From NCBI RefSeq assembly GCF_016461705.1, contig NZ_JAEMHW010000004.1, forward strand, positions 1 to 64,000: a stretch of 64,000 nucleotides of DNA, written 5' to 3'. Numbering within the stretch: position 1 is the first letter of the stretch; every line of letters begins with the position of its first letter. This DNA comes from Streptococcus vicugnae. Lineage in GTDB: Bacteria > Bacillota > Bacilli > Lactobacillales > Streptococcaceae. This document shows positions 18,219 through 25,279 of the stretch, one piece after another. Below the pieces are notes generated by a model. The model was not told the origin of the DNA. It made no database searches and saw nothing but the letters and a program-made list of their open reading frames with translations. A program made the translations under genes and the position numbers.

Positions 18219-18247
18219 ATTGTAAAACGTTTTCACAAAAAATGCAA
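18219..18247 (-). promoter_or_regulatory. Promoter of manLMN with a cre-like palindrome in the spacer
   Basis: Minus strand: -35 TTGCAT (18242-18247), 17-bp spacer, -10 TACAAT (18219-18224). The spacer holds the 17-bp palindrome TGTGAAAACGTTTTACA (18221-18237), close to a CcpA cre site. Repression of the operon by CcpA is therefore likely. Confidence 0.75.
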
Positions 18248-18332
18248 TAGCTTTTTGAGAAAAAATAACAGAAATCATGAAAAATTTTCAGAAACTCGCA
18301 AAATAAAGCGATTAAATTGGATAAAACACAAA

Positions 18333-18355
18333 ATAACGTTCGGATAATGCGTTAT
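18333..18355 (-). promoter_or_regulatory. Upstream dyad of the man operon
   Basis: ATAACG (18333-18338) and CGTTAT (18350-18355) flank an 11-bp centre about 90 bp upstream of the man -35. It may be a binding site for an activator or for another repressor; no family is recognised. The rest of 18250-18400 shows nothing further. Confidence 0.35.
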
Positions 18356-18402
18356 GATTATTGTGAAATTTATGAAAATGTTTTGAAAACGATGAAAAAA
18401 AG

Positions 18403-18430
18403 AAAAAACTTCCTAAAAAGAAGTTTTTTC
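18403..18430 (-). terminator. Terminator of the Cof-type phosphatase
   Basis: AAAAAACTTC / GAAGTTTTTT hairpin just after the minus-strand stop codon at 18437. Confidence 0.85.
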
Positions 18431-18436
18431 AGAAAT

Positions 18437-19252
18437 TTATAGAAAAATTTTCGCTAATTCTTTCGCAACACCGTCTTCTTCATTGGTGAAGTCTGTTTGT
18501 TTGTCAGCAAATGGTAGGAGAACATCGCTTGCATTTTTCATAGCATAACCAGTTCCTGCTAAAGCAAGCATTTCAGTGTCGTTGTGCTCATCACCAAAAG
18601 CAATCAAATCATCTTTGTCCATATTTAGTGTTTTTAGCAGATGTTTGAGGGCGTAAGCTTTGTTGATGCCTTTAGGTGAGAATTCTAAGATATTAAGCGG
18701 TCCTCCCCATGAATCAATTTCGATTTCGTGGTTGAAGTATTTGCGCATTTCATCGGCAAGAGCATATTTGTCTTCGTGATGAGTTTGCATCAAAAGACCA
18801 TTTGGATTTTCGGTAATTTTTGTTACATCAAGTGTCATTTTATCGGTGATTTTATCGACACCAAAAAGTTGTGGATTGATGATGTCGTGATTATCGGCAC
18901 TGATGAAGAATTTTTTACGGTATTCACTAGCGATAAAGTCTGCTTGGATACTTTTTTGGATGTCTAGGACATCAAGCAGGTATTGTTTATCGATAGTGAC
19001 GCTGTGTTCAAAGTCCCATTTTTTTTCGGGAAGGTGTGTCAAGGAACCGTTAAAGGTAATCATAGGTGTCTCAAGTTGTAAGCGGCGGTAGTGCTCAAGA
19101 GCCATACGGTATGGGCGACCTGTCGCAATAACGACCTTGTGACCTTTTTCTTGTATTTTTTTAATGGTATTAACAGTATAATCTGAAATGGTATTATCAC
19201 TACGCAGTAGTGTTCCATCCAAATCAAGAGCAATCATTTTTTTCTTTGTCAT
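18437..19252 (-). CDS. Cof-type HAD phosphatase
   Basis: A 271-aa HAD hydrolase of the Cof/YidA group (C2B cap), acting on sugar phosphates or similar metabolites. D10 and D12 lie in LDLDGTLLRSD, with Thr in ATGRPY, Lys in SPKGINKAYAL and the GDEHNDTEML metal motif. I start at MTKKK (19252): the open frame reaches 19282, but that Met is upstream of the -10 box. With the -10 ending 7 nt before this ATG and no SD, the mRNA is predicted to be leaderless. Confidence 0.88.
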   Translation of the reverse strand: MTKKKMIALDLDGTLLRSDNTISDYTVNTIKKIQEKGHKVVIATGRPYRMALEHYRRLQLETPMITFNGSLTHLPEKKWDFEHSVTIDKQYLLDVLDIQKSIQADFIASEYRKKFFISADNHDIINPQLFGVDKITDKMTLDVTKITENPNGLLMQTHHEDKYALADEMRKYFNHEIEIDSWGGPLNILEFSPKGINKAYALKHLLKTLNMDKDDLIAFGDEHNDTEMLALAGTGYAMKNASDVLLPFADKQTDFTNEEDGVAKELAKIFL

Positions 19253-19259
19253 AGGTGTT

Positions 19260-19288
19260 ATTATAACAAAAAAGACTAGCAAAGAAAA
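19260..19288 (-). promoter_or_regulatory. Promoter of the Cof-type phosphatase
   Basis: Minus strand: extended -10 TGTTATAAT (TATAAT at 19260-19265), -35 TTTTCT (19283-19288) at 17 bp. The start of transcription is predicted at or next to the ATG at 19252. Confidence 0.65.
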
Positions 19289-19300
19289 AGAAAAGTATTA

Positions 19301-19309
19301 TGGTATAAT
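19301..19309 (+). promoter_or_regulatory. Extended -10 promoter of the first DUF1361 gene
   Basis: TGGTATAAT 30 bp before the ATG at 19340. It is divergent from the phosphatase promoter 40 bp away. Confidence 0.6.
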
Positions 19310-19339
19310 GGTTTTAATAAAAAATGAGGTTACAAGTTA

Positions 19340-19924
19340 ATGTATAAAATTTTTTGGAGTCATGTCTTTGCTTTAGGAATTATTTTGAGTATTACGTTTT
19401 TCCATGCAAATAGTGATGGTCTTATGAATGATGTGCTATTTTCGTTGTTAACAGTGGAAATGGGATTTTTCTTTTTTTATTTTAAACATATCGTGTTACG
19501 TGTAGCTGCATTTGTTTTGTGGTGCTTTTTCTACCCAAATAACTTAAATGTTTTGTTCAGTGTGGCAGATACATCATGGGCAACATCGGTTTTATGGTCA
19601 TCAGATGGTATGACATCGTTTATGATTTACCTAGCAGTTCTTGTTTTTTCATTGGTTGCAGGAACTTTGAGTTTACGAATGATTTTAAAACCTTTGAAAT
19701 TAAATCAATACATTCAAGTATTCTTTGTGATGGGAGTAGCTTTTTTTGCTAGTTTGCTATTTCAAGTACTCCGAACATTGGGAATTACTTGGAAGGTTAT
19801 TGTTAATCAGCATTTGAATATTTTTGAAGAAGCAGCCAAAGCATTATCGACGATTAATATGCCATTTATTATCGGTTTAATGGTTGTTCAAGTAATGATG
19901 TTTGTCGTACTTGATAATGATTGA
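19340..19924 (+). CDS. DUF1361 family membrane protein
   Basis: A 194-aa integral membrane protein of the DUF1361 family, of unknown function. About six hydrophobic segments are visible, and the family signature around LWCFFYPNNLNVL is present (residues near 73-85). SD is weak (GAGG). It has its own extended -10 promoter and a terminator, so it is a single-gene unit next to a paralogue of similar size. I cannot assign a function. Confidence 0.8.
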   Translation: MYKIFWSHVFALGIILSITFFHANSDGLMNDVLFSLLTVEMGFFFFYFKHIVLRVAAFVLWCFFYPNNLNVLFSVADTSWATSVLWSSDGMTSFMIYLAVLVFSLVAGTLSLRMILKPLKLNQYIQVFFVMGVAFFASLLFQVLRTLGITWKVIVNQHLNIFEEAAKALSTINMPFIIGLMVVQVMMFVVLDND

Positions 19925-19933
19925 TAGAAGTCA

Positions 19934-19962
19934 AAAGGAGGTGAGAGTTTCTCATCTCCTTT
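19934..19962 (+). terminator. Terminator after the first DUF1361 gene
   Basis: AAAGGAGGTGAG / CTCATCTCCTTT hairpin (one G-T pair). The T-run is short. Confidence 0.7.
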
Positions 19963-19995
19963 ACTTGCTTTTAAGGGTAATTTCAATGCTTTTTT

Positions 19996-20003
19996 GCTAT
20001 AAT
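19996..20003 (+). promoter_or_regulatory. Extended -10 promoter of the second DUF1361 gene
   Basis: TG at 19995-19996, one base, then TATAAT (19998-20003), 26 bp before the ATG at 20029. Confidence 0.55.
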
Positions 20004-20028
20004 AAGCTTTAAGAAAGGGGGAGAAGAT

Positions 20029-20628
20029 ATGGTTAAAAAGAATGTTATGATTCATATCTTTTTTGGAATCATTTCGTTTGGTATTTATTATTATCATTTG
20101 CGAGGTCCGGATCTGGTTTGGAATATGTTTCTGGCGCTACTTGCTCTTGATTTTTCACTCCTTTCTTATTTTACAAAACAAAAAGTGGTGAGAGGGGCAA
20201 GTAGTCTCTTATGGTTGTTTTTTTACCCGAACACTTTTTATATGTTGACAGATATTGTTCATATGAACTTTACGGATTCGGTTTTATGGAATAAAACTAG
20301 CTTGATTTTGTACATGTTGTACGTGTCTAGTATTTTATTTGGAGTTTTATGTGGGATTGAAAGTGTTAAGAACATTGTGGTGACTTTTAAAATCAAAAAT
20401 TATTATATCCGAATGTTTTTTATTGCAATCCTATCTTTTGTTTCGAGTTTCGCGATTCATATTGGACGCTATGCACGATTAAATTCTTGGGATATTTTTA
20501 CTAGACCAGGTCTTGTCATTGATGAAATCTTAAATGTCATTAGCTGGAACGCTATTCATTTCGTGCTTGGCTTTACTTTTTTACAGATTTTATGTCTTAT
20601 CTTTTTAGATCGTGAAAATTTTAAATAA
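20029..20628 (+). CDS. DUF1361 family membrane protein (paralogue)
   Basis: A 199-aa polytopic membrane protein similar to the preceding one. It shares the plan of hydrophobic segments and the signature LWLFFYPNTFYMLTDIVH (near 63-80), which is closer to the DUF1361 consensus than in its neighbour. SD GGGGGAG. The two genes look like an old tandem duplication that diverged and acquired separate promoters. Function unknown. Confidence 0.8.
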   Translation: MVKKNVMIHIFFGIISFGIYYYHLRGPDLVWNMFLALLALDFSLLSYFTKQKVVRGASSLLWLFFYPNTFYMLTDIVHMNFTDSVLWNKTSLILYMLYVSSILFGVLCGIESVKNIVVTFKIKNYYIRMFFIAILSFVSSFAIHIGRYARLNSWDIFTRPGLVIDEILNVISWNAIHFVLGFTFLQILCLIFLDRENFK

Positions 20629-20633
20629 AGTTA

Positions 20634-20662
20634 TTGAAAACTGAACAATCTTTTGATAAAAT
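20634..20662 (+). promoter_or_regulatory. Promoter of the purine permease
   Basis: -35 TTGAAA (20634-20639), 17-bp spacer, -10 TAAAAT (20657-20662) extended by TGA. Confidence 0.75.
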
Positions 20663-20668
20663 ATATAA

Positions 20669-20681
20669 GTCGTTCGGAAAT
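20669..20681 (-). promoter_or_regulatory. PurBox-like site at the permease transcription start
   Basis: On the minus strand ATTTCCGAACGAC matches the PurR box AWWWCCGAACWWT at 11 of 13 positions, placed at about +1. No purine riboswitch motifs are seen in this leader, so PurR control is the likelier route. Confidence 0.5.
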
Positions 20682-20732
20682 AGAAGAAAAAGCGACTATT
20701 ATTAACCTTATTAAAGGAGAAACCATTTAAAA

Positions 20733-22154
20733 ATGGAAAAGTTTTTTAAACTTAAAGAACATGGTACAGATGTTCGTACAGAAGTAACTGCTGGTTTAAC
20801 AACATTCTTTGCAATGTCATACGTATTGTTTGTTAACCCATCAATCCTTTCACAAGCTGGAATGCCTGCCCAAGGTGTGTTCCTTGCCACAATTATTGGT
20901 GCTGTCGTTGGTACATTGATGATGGCTTTCTACGCTAATCTTCCATATGCACAAGCACCAGGTATGGGACTTAACGCCTTCTTCACATATACAGTTGTCT
21001 TTTCACTAGGTTACTCTTGGCAAGAAGCTCTTGCGATGGTCTTCATCTGCGGACTTATCTCACTTGTTATTACAGTAACTAAAGTTCGTAAATTGATTAT
21101 TGAATCAATCCCAGCAGCATTGAAATCAGCTATTTCAGCTGGTATTGGTATTTTCCTTGCTTATGTTGGTATTAAAAATGCCGGCTTCTTGAAATTCTCT
21201 ATCGATGCTGGTACTTATACGGTAGCTGGGACTGGTGCTGATAAAGGTCTTGCTTCAATTACAGCTAACGCATCAGCTACACCAGGTTTGGTCGCTTTTA
21301 ACACACCAGGTGTTATCCTTGCTTTGATTGGTCTTGCTATCTCAATCTTCTTTATCGTTAAAGGAATTCGTGGTGGTGTTATCCTTTCAATTGCTGCAAC
21401 TACAGTTGTTGGTATTTTGATTGGTGTTGTTGATCTTGGTTCAGTTAACTGGGCTGCAACTAACTTGTCTGCTTCAATCAATGATTTGAAAGAAATCTTT
21501 GGTGTAGCTCTTGGTAGTCAAGGTCTTGGTTCATTATTCTCAGATGCTTCACGTATTCCAGGTGTCTTGATGGCAATTCTTGCTTTCTCATTGACAGATA
21601 TTTTTGATACAATTGGTACACTTGTTGGTACTGGTGAAAAAGTTGGTATTGTTGCCACAACTGGTGAAAATAAAGAATCTAAATCACTTGACCGTGCCCT
21701 TTATTCTGATTTGGTTGGTACAACATTAGGTGCGATTGCAGGTACTTCAAACGTAACAACTTACGTTGAATCAGCAGCAGGTATCGGTGCTGGTGGTCGT
21801 ACAGGTTTGACTGCTCTTGTTGTAGCTGTTCTCTTTGCTATTTCAAGCTTCTTTAGCCCACTTGTATCAATCGTTCCTACTCAAGCAACAGCTCCAATTC
21901 TTATCATTGTTGGTGTTATGATGCTTTCAAACCTTAAAAATGTTAAATGGGACGATCTTGGTGAAGCAGTTCCAGCATTCTTTACATCAATCTTCATGGG
22001 ATTCAGCTACAGCATTACTTATGGTATCGCTGCTGGATTCATCACTTACACATTGGTTAAAATTGTAAAAGGTCAAGCAAAAGAAGTTCACGCTATTATG
22101 TGGATTCTAGACTTCTTGTTTATTCTTAACTTTGTTAGCTTGGCAATTTTATAA
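20733..22154 (+). CDS. NCS2-family purine permease (AzgA type, hypoxanthine/guanine)
   Basis: A 473-aa, roughly 12-14-helix nucleobase:proton symporter of the AzgA-like branch. Recognisable parts are the N-terminal GLTTFFAMSYVLFVNPSIL, the APGMGLNAFFTY motif, the LTDIFDTIGTLVGTGEKVG region and TTYVESAAGIGAGGRTGLTA. This type imports hypoxanthine, guanine or adenine rather than uracil or xanthine. It is a single-gene unit with a promoter carrying a PurBox-like site and a strong terminator. Confidence 0.92.
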   Translation: MEKFFKLKEHGTDVRTEVTAGLTTFFAMSYVLFVNPSILSQAGMPAQGVFLATIIGAVVGTLMMAFYANLPYAQAPGMGLNAFFTYTVVFSLGYSWQEALAMVFICGLISLVITVTKVRKLIIESIPAALKSAISAGIGIFLAYVGIKNAGFLKFSIDAGTYTVAGTGADKGLASITANASATPGLVAFNTPGVILALIGLAISIFFIVKGIRGGVILSIAATTVVGILIGVVDLGSVNWAATNLSASINDLKEIFGVALGSQGLGSLFSDASRIPGVLMAILAFSLTDIFDTIGTLVGTGEKVGIVATTGENKESKSLDRALYSDLVGTTLGAIAGTSNVTTYVESAAGIGAGGRTGLTALVVAVLFAISSFFSPLVSIVPTQATAPILIIVGVMMLSNLKNVKWDDLGEAVPAFFTSIFMGFSYSITYGIAAGFITYTLVKIVKGQAKEVHAIMWILDFLFILNFVSLAIL

Positions 22155-22170
22155 AAATATAGTTTTTGAC

Positions 22171-22211
22171 AAAAAGCTGAAGGTAAAAGTTCTCTCGCCT
22201 TCAGCTTTTTT
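22171..22211 (+). terminator. Terminator of the purine permease gene
   Basis: AAAAAGCTGAAGG / CCTTCAGCTTTTTT hairpin with a T-run. Confidence 0.92.
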
Positions 22212-22295
22212 ATACATAAAACATGCTGTAAGTCTTGGCCTGGTTGACTTTTTAAAAATTTTTTTATAAAACCACTTGTGAAAAACTGGCGAGAC

Positions 22296-22324
22296 TTGGA
22301 AGGTAAGCAGAATTTTGATATAAT
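22296..22324 (+). promoter_or_regulatory. Promoter of tsaE-GNAT-brpA, giving a leaderless mRNA
   Basis: -35 TTGGAA (22296-22301), 17-bp spacer, -10 TATAAT (22319-22324) extended by TGA. Only 6 nt separate the -10 from the ATG at 22331, so +1 is predicted at the A of the start codon. Confidence 0.75.
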
Positions 22325-22330
22325 GGACTC

Positions 22331-22774
22331 ATGTTTTATAGTCATAATGAAGATGAGTTGATGGCATATGGTTATCAGCTCGGTCGAAAGTTACAAGCAG
22401 GAGATGTTCTGGTGTTAACAGGAACTCTTGGTGCTGGTAAAACGACATTAACTAAAGGAATCGCAAAAGGGCTTGATATCGATCAGATGATTAAGAGTCC
22501 TACCTATACGATTGTTCGGGAATACGAGGGGCGTTTACCGCTCTATCATCTAGATGTTTACCGTATCGGAAATGACCCAGATTCTATTGATCTGGATGAT
22601 TTCTTGTATGGCGATGGTGTTGCCGTGATTGAATGGGGTGAACTTTTAGAAGAGGATTTACTCGGCGATTACTTAGAAATCATTATCACTCCTTCAGGAG
22701 ATGGTCGTGACATAGAGTTACAATCTAATGGCCCACGAAGTAAGGAGCTTCTGGAGGCTGTAGAACGTGGCTGA
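22331..22774 (+). CDS. tsaE: tRNA threonylcarbamoyladenosine ATPase TsaE
   Basis: ATPase partner of TsaB/TsaD in making t6A37 in ANN-decoding tRNAs. 147 aa, with Walker A in GTLGAGKTTLTKG (about 31-43), switch-type SPTYTIVREYEG and the conserved LYHLDVYRI and IEWGE motifs. There is no Shine-Dalgarno, and the ATG coincides with the predicted transcription start; the length matches the family, so I keep this start and infer leaderless translation. It overlaps the next gene by 8 bp. Confidence 0.95.
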   Translation: MFYSHNEDELMAYGYQLGRKLQAGDVLVLTGTLGAGKTTLTKGIAKGLDIDQMIKSPTYTIVREYEGRLPLYHLDVYRIGNDPDSIDLDDFLYGDGVAVIEWGELLEEDLLGDYLEIIITPSGDGRDIELQSNGPRSKELLEAVERG

Positions 22775-23279
22775 ACAAGAGGTAATCGCTGAAGAAGCAC
22801 AGCTTACTGATGCCAAAGCTTTAGTTGACTTGCTTAAGCAAGTTAGCTTAGAGACAGATTTTGTTGTTGCAGAGACGCTTTTGTCGCAAAAGGATATGGA
22901 AATCTTTTTGGAGCGACATCTTGCATCTGTTAATGAAATTTGTTTGGTAGTAAGAGTTGGTCATGAGTTAGCTGGTGTTTTGAATATATCTAGTACTAGC
23001 TCACCGCAGACAAATCACATTGGTGATATTTTTATTGCTGTTCAAGAAAAATATTGGGGATATGGTCTTGGCTCGCTTCTTATGGAAGTTGCTCTTGACT
23101 GGGCTTGCCACACGCCAGTGATTCGTCGTTTGGAATTAACAGTTCAAGCTAGAAATAGCAGAGCTGTTCACCTTTATGAAAAGTTCGGTTTTAAGATTGA
23201 AGCTACTAAGGAACGTGGCGCAAAAACTAAAGATGGAGAATTTCTTGACGTCTACTTGATGAGTAGGTTGATAGACTAA
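22767..23279 (+). CDS. GNAT-family N-acetyltransferase
   Basis: A 170-aa acetyl-CoA-dependent acetyltransferase. The acetyl-CoA loop is in AVQEKYWGYGLGSLLMEVAL (Q/RxxGxG/A type), followed by LELTVQARNSRAVHLYEKFGF, the RimI-like motif. GTG start at 22767 inside the end of tsaE, with GGAGG upstream. It lies between tsaE and brpA, a conserved streptococcal order. The substrate is unknown; a ribosomal-protein or small-molecule acceptor is possible. Confidence 0.88.
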   Translation: MAEQEVIAEEAQLTDAKALVDLLKQVSLETDFVVAETLLSQKDMEIFLERHLASVNEICLVVRVGHELAGVLNISSTSSPQTNHIGDIFIAVQEKYWGYGLGSLLMEVALDWACHTPVIRRLELTVQARNSRAVHLYEKFGFKIEATKERGAKTKDGEFLDVYLMSRLID

Positions 23280-23289
23280 AAGTAAACAA

Positions 23290-24414
23290 ATGAAACTCGG
23301 AAAAAAAATACTGCTCATGATAGCAGCAATCTTTGTGACAACAATTGTTGCATTAGGTGTTTATATTACAAGTGCTTACAGTTTTTCAACAAGTGAGCTC
23401 TCAAAAACGTTTAAAGATTACAAAACGTCTGGTTCAAGCAGCAATGCTATCAAACAGACAAAACCTTTCTCAATTCTTTTGATGGGGGTCGATACAGGAG
23501 ATTCTGAACGTCAATCAACTTGGGAAGGTAACAGTGACTCAATGATTTTGGTAACTGTTAATCCTAAAACAAAAACAACGACGATGACTAGTCTTGAACG
23601 TGATATTCTAATTGAATTGACTGGTCCTGAAGATAATAATATGAATGGCGCTCAAGCTAAGTTGAACGCAGCTTATGCTTCAGGTGGGGCTCAAATGGCT
23701 ATCATGACTATTCAGGATTTGTTGGATATTAAGATTGACTATTATATGCAAATCAATATGCAAGGTCTTGTTGATTTGGTTAACGCTGTTGGTGGTATTA
23801 CAGTAACCAACAATTTTGATTTCCCTATTTCAATTGAAGAAACAGAGCCAGATTATACATCTTCAGTTGAACCAGGAACTCATAAAATTAATGGTGACCA
23901 AGCTTTGGTTTACGCACGTATGCGTCACCAAGATCCAAAGGGAGACTATGGTCGTCAACAACGTCAACGCGAAGTTATTCAAAAAGTTCTTAAGAAGATT
24001 TTAGCGCTTGATAGTGTATCGTCATACAAGAAGATTCTTTCTGCTGTAAGTAAGAACATGCAGACAAACGTTGAGATTTCATCAAGTACTATTCCAAGTC
24101 TTCTTGGCTATGCGGACTCTCTTAAAAATATCGAAACTTATCAATTAGAGGGTGAAGGACAAACAATTAATGAAATTTCTTATCAAATTGTAAGTTCAGA
24201 TCATTTGCTTGAAGTGCAAAACCGCATCAAGAAACAACTTGGCTTAGAGGAAAGTACCGAACTAAAAACAACAGCTGTTCTTTCTGAGAACCTTTATGGT
24301 ACATCAGGATATGGTTATAGTTCTGATTACAGTAGCTACAGCGATTATAGCAGTGATGGCTACAGTGATTACATAACTGATACATACTCAGAAGATACTG
24401 CTTACCCATATTAA
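23290..24414 (+). CDS. brpA: LytR-CpsA-Psr family protein BrpA
   Basis: LCP-family phosphotransferase that attaches anionic glycopolymers from lipid carriers to peptidoglycan; the S. mutans homologue in the same context affects biofilm formation and envelope stress. 374 aa: one N-terminal membrane anchor (about 7-29), then the LCP domain with LLMGVDTGD, TMTSLERDILIEL, the NAVGGITVTNNFDF segment and RMRHQDPKGDYGRQQRQREV with its basic residues. The last 40 residues are an unusual Tyr/Ser/Asp-rich tail. It lies 10 bp after the GNAT gene. Confidence 0.92.
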   Translation: MKLGKKILLMIAAIFVTTIVALGVYITSAYSFSTSELSKTFKDYKTSGSSSNAIKQTKPFSILLMGVDTGDSERQSTWEGNSDSMILVTVNPKTKTTTMTSLERDILIELTGPEDNNMNGAQAKLNAAYASGGAQMAIMTIQDLLDIKIDYYMQINMQGLVDLVNAVGGITVTNNFDFPISIEETEPDYTSSVEPGTHKINGDQALVYARMRHQDPKGDYGRQQRQREVIQKVLKKILALDSVSSYKKILSAVSKNMQTNVEISSSTIPSLLGYADSLKNIETYQLEGEGQTINEISYQIVSSDHLLEVQNRIKKQLGLEESTELKTTAVLSENLYGTSGYGYSSDYSSYSDYSSDGYSDYITDTYSEDTAYPY

Positions 24415-24418
24415 GATT

Positions 24419-24447
24419 AAAAAGCCGACCTTTGGTCGGCTTTTTAA
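24419..24447 (+). terminator. Terminator of brpA
   Basis: AAAAAGCCGACC / GGTCGGCTTTTT hairpin with a 3-nt loop. Confidence 0.95.
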
Positions 24448-24461
24448 TTATTTAGTTTGAA

Positions 24462-24489
24462 TAAAAAAGCTTGGAAAAATCCTAGCTCT
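24462..24489 (-). terminator. Terminator of the hit operon
   Basis: Minus strand AGCTAGG / CCAAGCT stem (one mismatch) followed by TTTTTTAT. The last bases of the gene that ends at 24492 are next to it. Confidence 0.7.
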
Positions 24490-24491
24490 TT

Positions 24492-24800
24492 TTATGATTG
24501 ATCACTTTCTTGATATTTTGCCAAAGTTGTTTTGATTTGTTCGAGTCGACTATTTGTTTCTTGTTCAAATAAGCGACGTTTATAATCTAATTCTTGGCTA
24601 ATGCTTTGAAGTTTTGGCAATTGCTGATTGATATCGTCAATAGTATGATGAATTTTTGTGATATCTTCAGCGATTTTGTCACTGATTTCATTAGCGTCAG
24701 CAATATCTGCTTTGATTTCATCGCGTTTTTGGTAAGTTTTGTAGGCTGCAAAACCAGCGCAGCTTGCAAGGCCAAATGCGACAAGATGGCCTAATTTCAT
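24492..24800 (-). CDS. Small membrane-anchored coiled-coil protein
   Basis: 102 aa, not assigned to a named family with certainty; it resembles the YtxH-like or streptococcal small anchored proteins. A short N-terminal hydrophobic stretch (about 5-20, LVAFGLASCAGFAAYKTY) precedes a helical, charged region with heptad spacing (about 28-98) rich in Asp, Glu, Lys and Gln. It overlaps the stop of the HIT gene by 4 bp, so it is co-transcribed and likely coupled to it. Function unknown. Confidence 0.75.
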   Translation of the reverse strand: MKLGHLVAFGLASCAGFAAYKTYQKRDEIKADIADANEISDKIAEDITKIHHTIDDINQQLPKLQSISQELDYKRRLFEQETNSRLEQIKTTLAKYQESDQS

Positions 24801-25216
24801 GCTTCTACCTCTTTAGCAATTTGTTCTGCCAATTTTCCAAGAGCTTCGAAATCTGGTTCGTGTTCTGTAAAGTTGATGGCGAATTCATCGTTTTTAGCAT
24901 AACGTGGAATAAGATGGATGTGTGCATGGAAAACAGTTTGTCCAGCAATTTCTTCGTTGTTGTTAACGATATTCATTCCAACTGCACCTGTTGCTTTTTG
25001 AACAGCACGCGCAACTTTTGGTAAACGTGCAAAGAGTTCTTGTGATGTTTCTTCTGACATTTCAAGGACGTTTTTAACATGTTCTTTTGGAATAAGGAGT
25101 GTATGTCCTTTAGTAGTTTGTGAAATGTCTAAGAAAGCTAAGACTTTATCGTCTTCATAAACTTTTGATGACGGAATGTCACCTGCGATAATTTTACAAA
25201 AGATGCAATTTTCCAT
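24797..25216 (-). CDS. HIT-family nucleotide hydrolase
   Basis: Histidine-triad protein, about 139 aa, probably a nucleoside phosphoramidase or dinucleotide hydrolase. The N-terminal Cys pair CIFCKI may bind zinc, and the triad is in QTVFHAHIHLIPRY. I start at 25216 (MENCIFC), the conserved N-terminus, with AGGTG upstream. A GTG at 25225 in the same frame also has an SD-like AAAGGA, so the start is not certain. It is divergent from ecsA, as in other streptococci. Confidence 0.9.
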   Translation of the reverse strand: MENCIFCKIIAGDIPSSKVYEDDKVLAFLDISQTTKGHTLLIPKEHVKNVLEMSEETSQELFARLPKVARAVQKATGAVGMNIVNNNEEIAGQTVFHAHIHLIPRYAKNDEFAINFTEHEPDFEALGKLAEQIAKEVEA

Positions 25217-25279
25217 TTGAATCACCTATAATCCTTTGATTTTGTTATAATTATTATATCAAAAAAATGTGGGTATCTT

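Noticed and set aside
18360..18400. Second cre site (TGAAAACGATGAAA)
   Set aside because: Lacks the CA end of the consensus and lies over 100 bp upstream of the promoter; too weak to call.
20640..20732. Purine riboswitch before the permease
   Set aside because: None of the conserved purine-aptamer loop sequences are present; only a weak 5-bp stem and a PurBox-like site.
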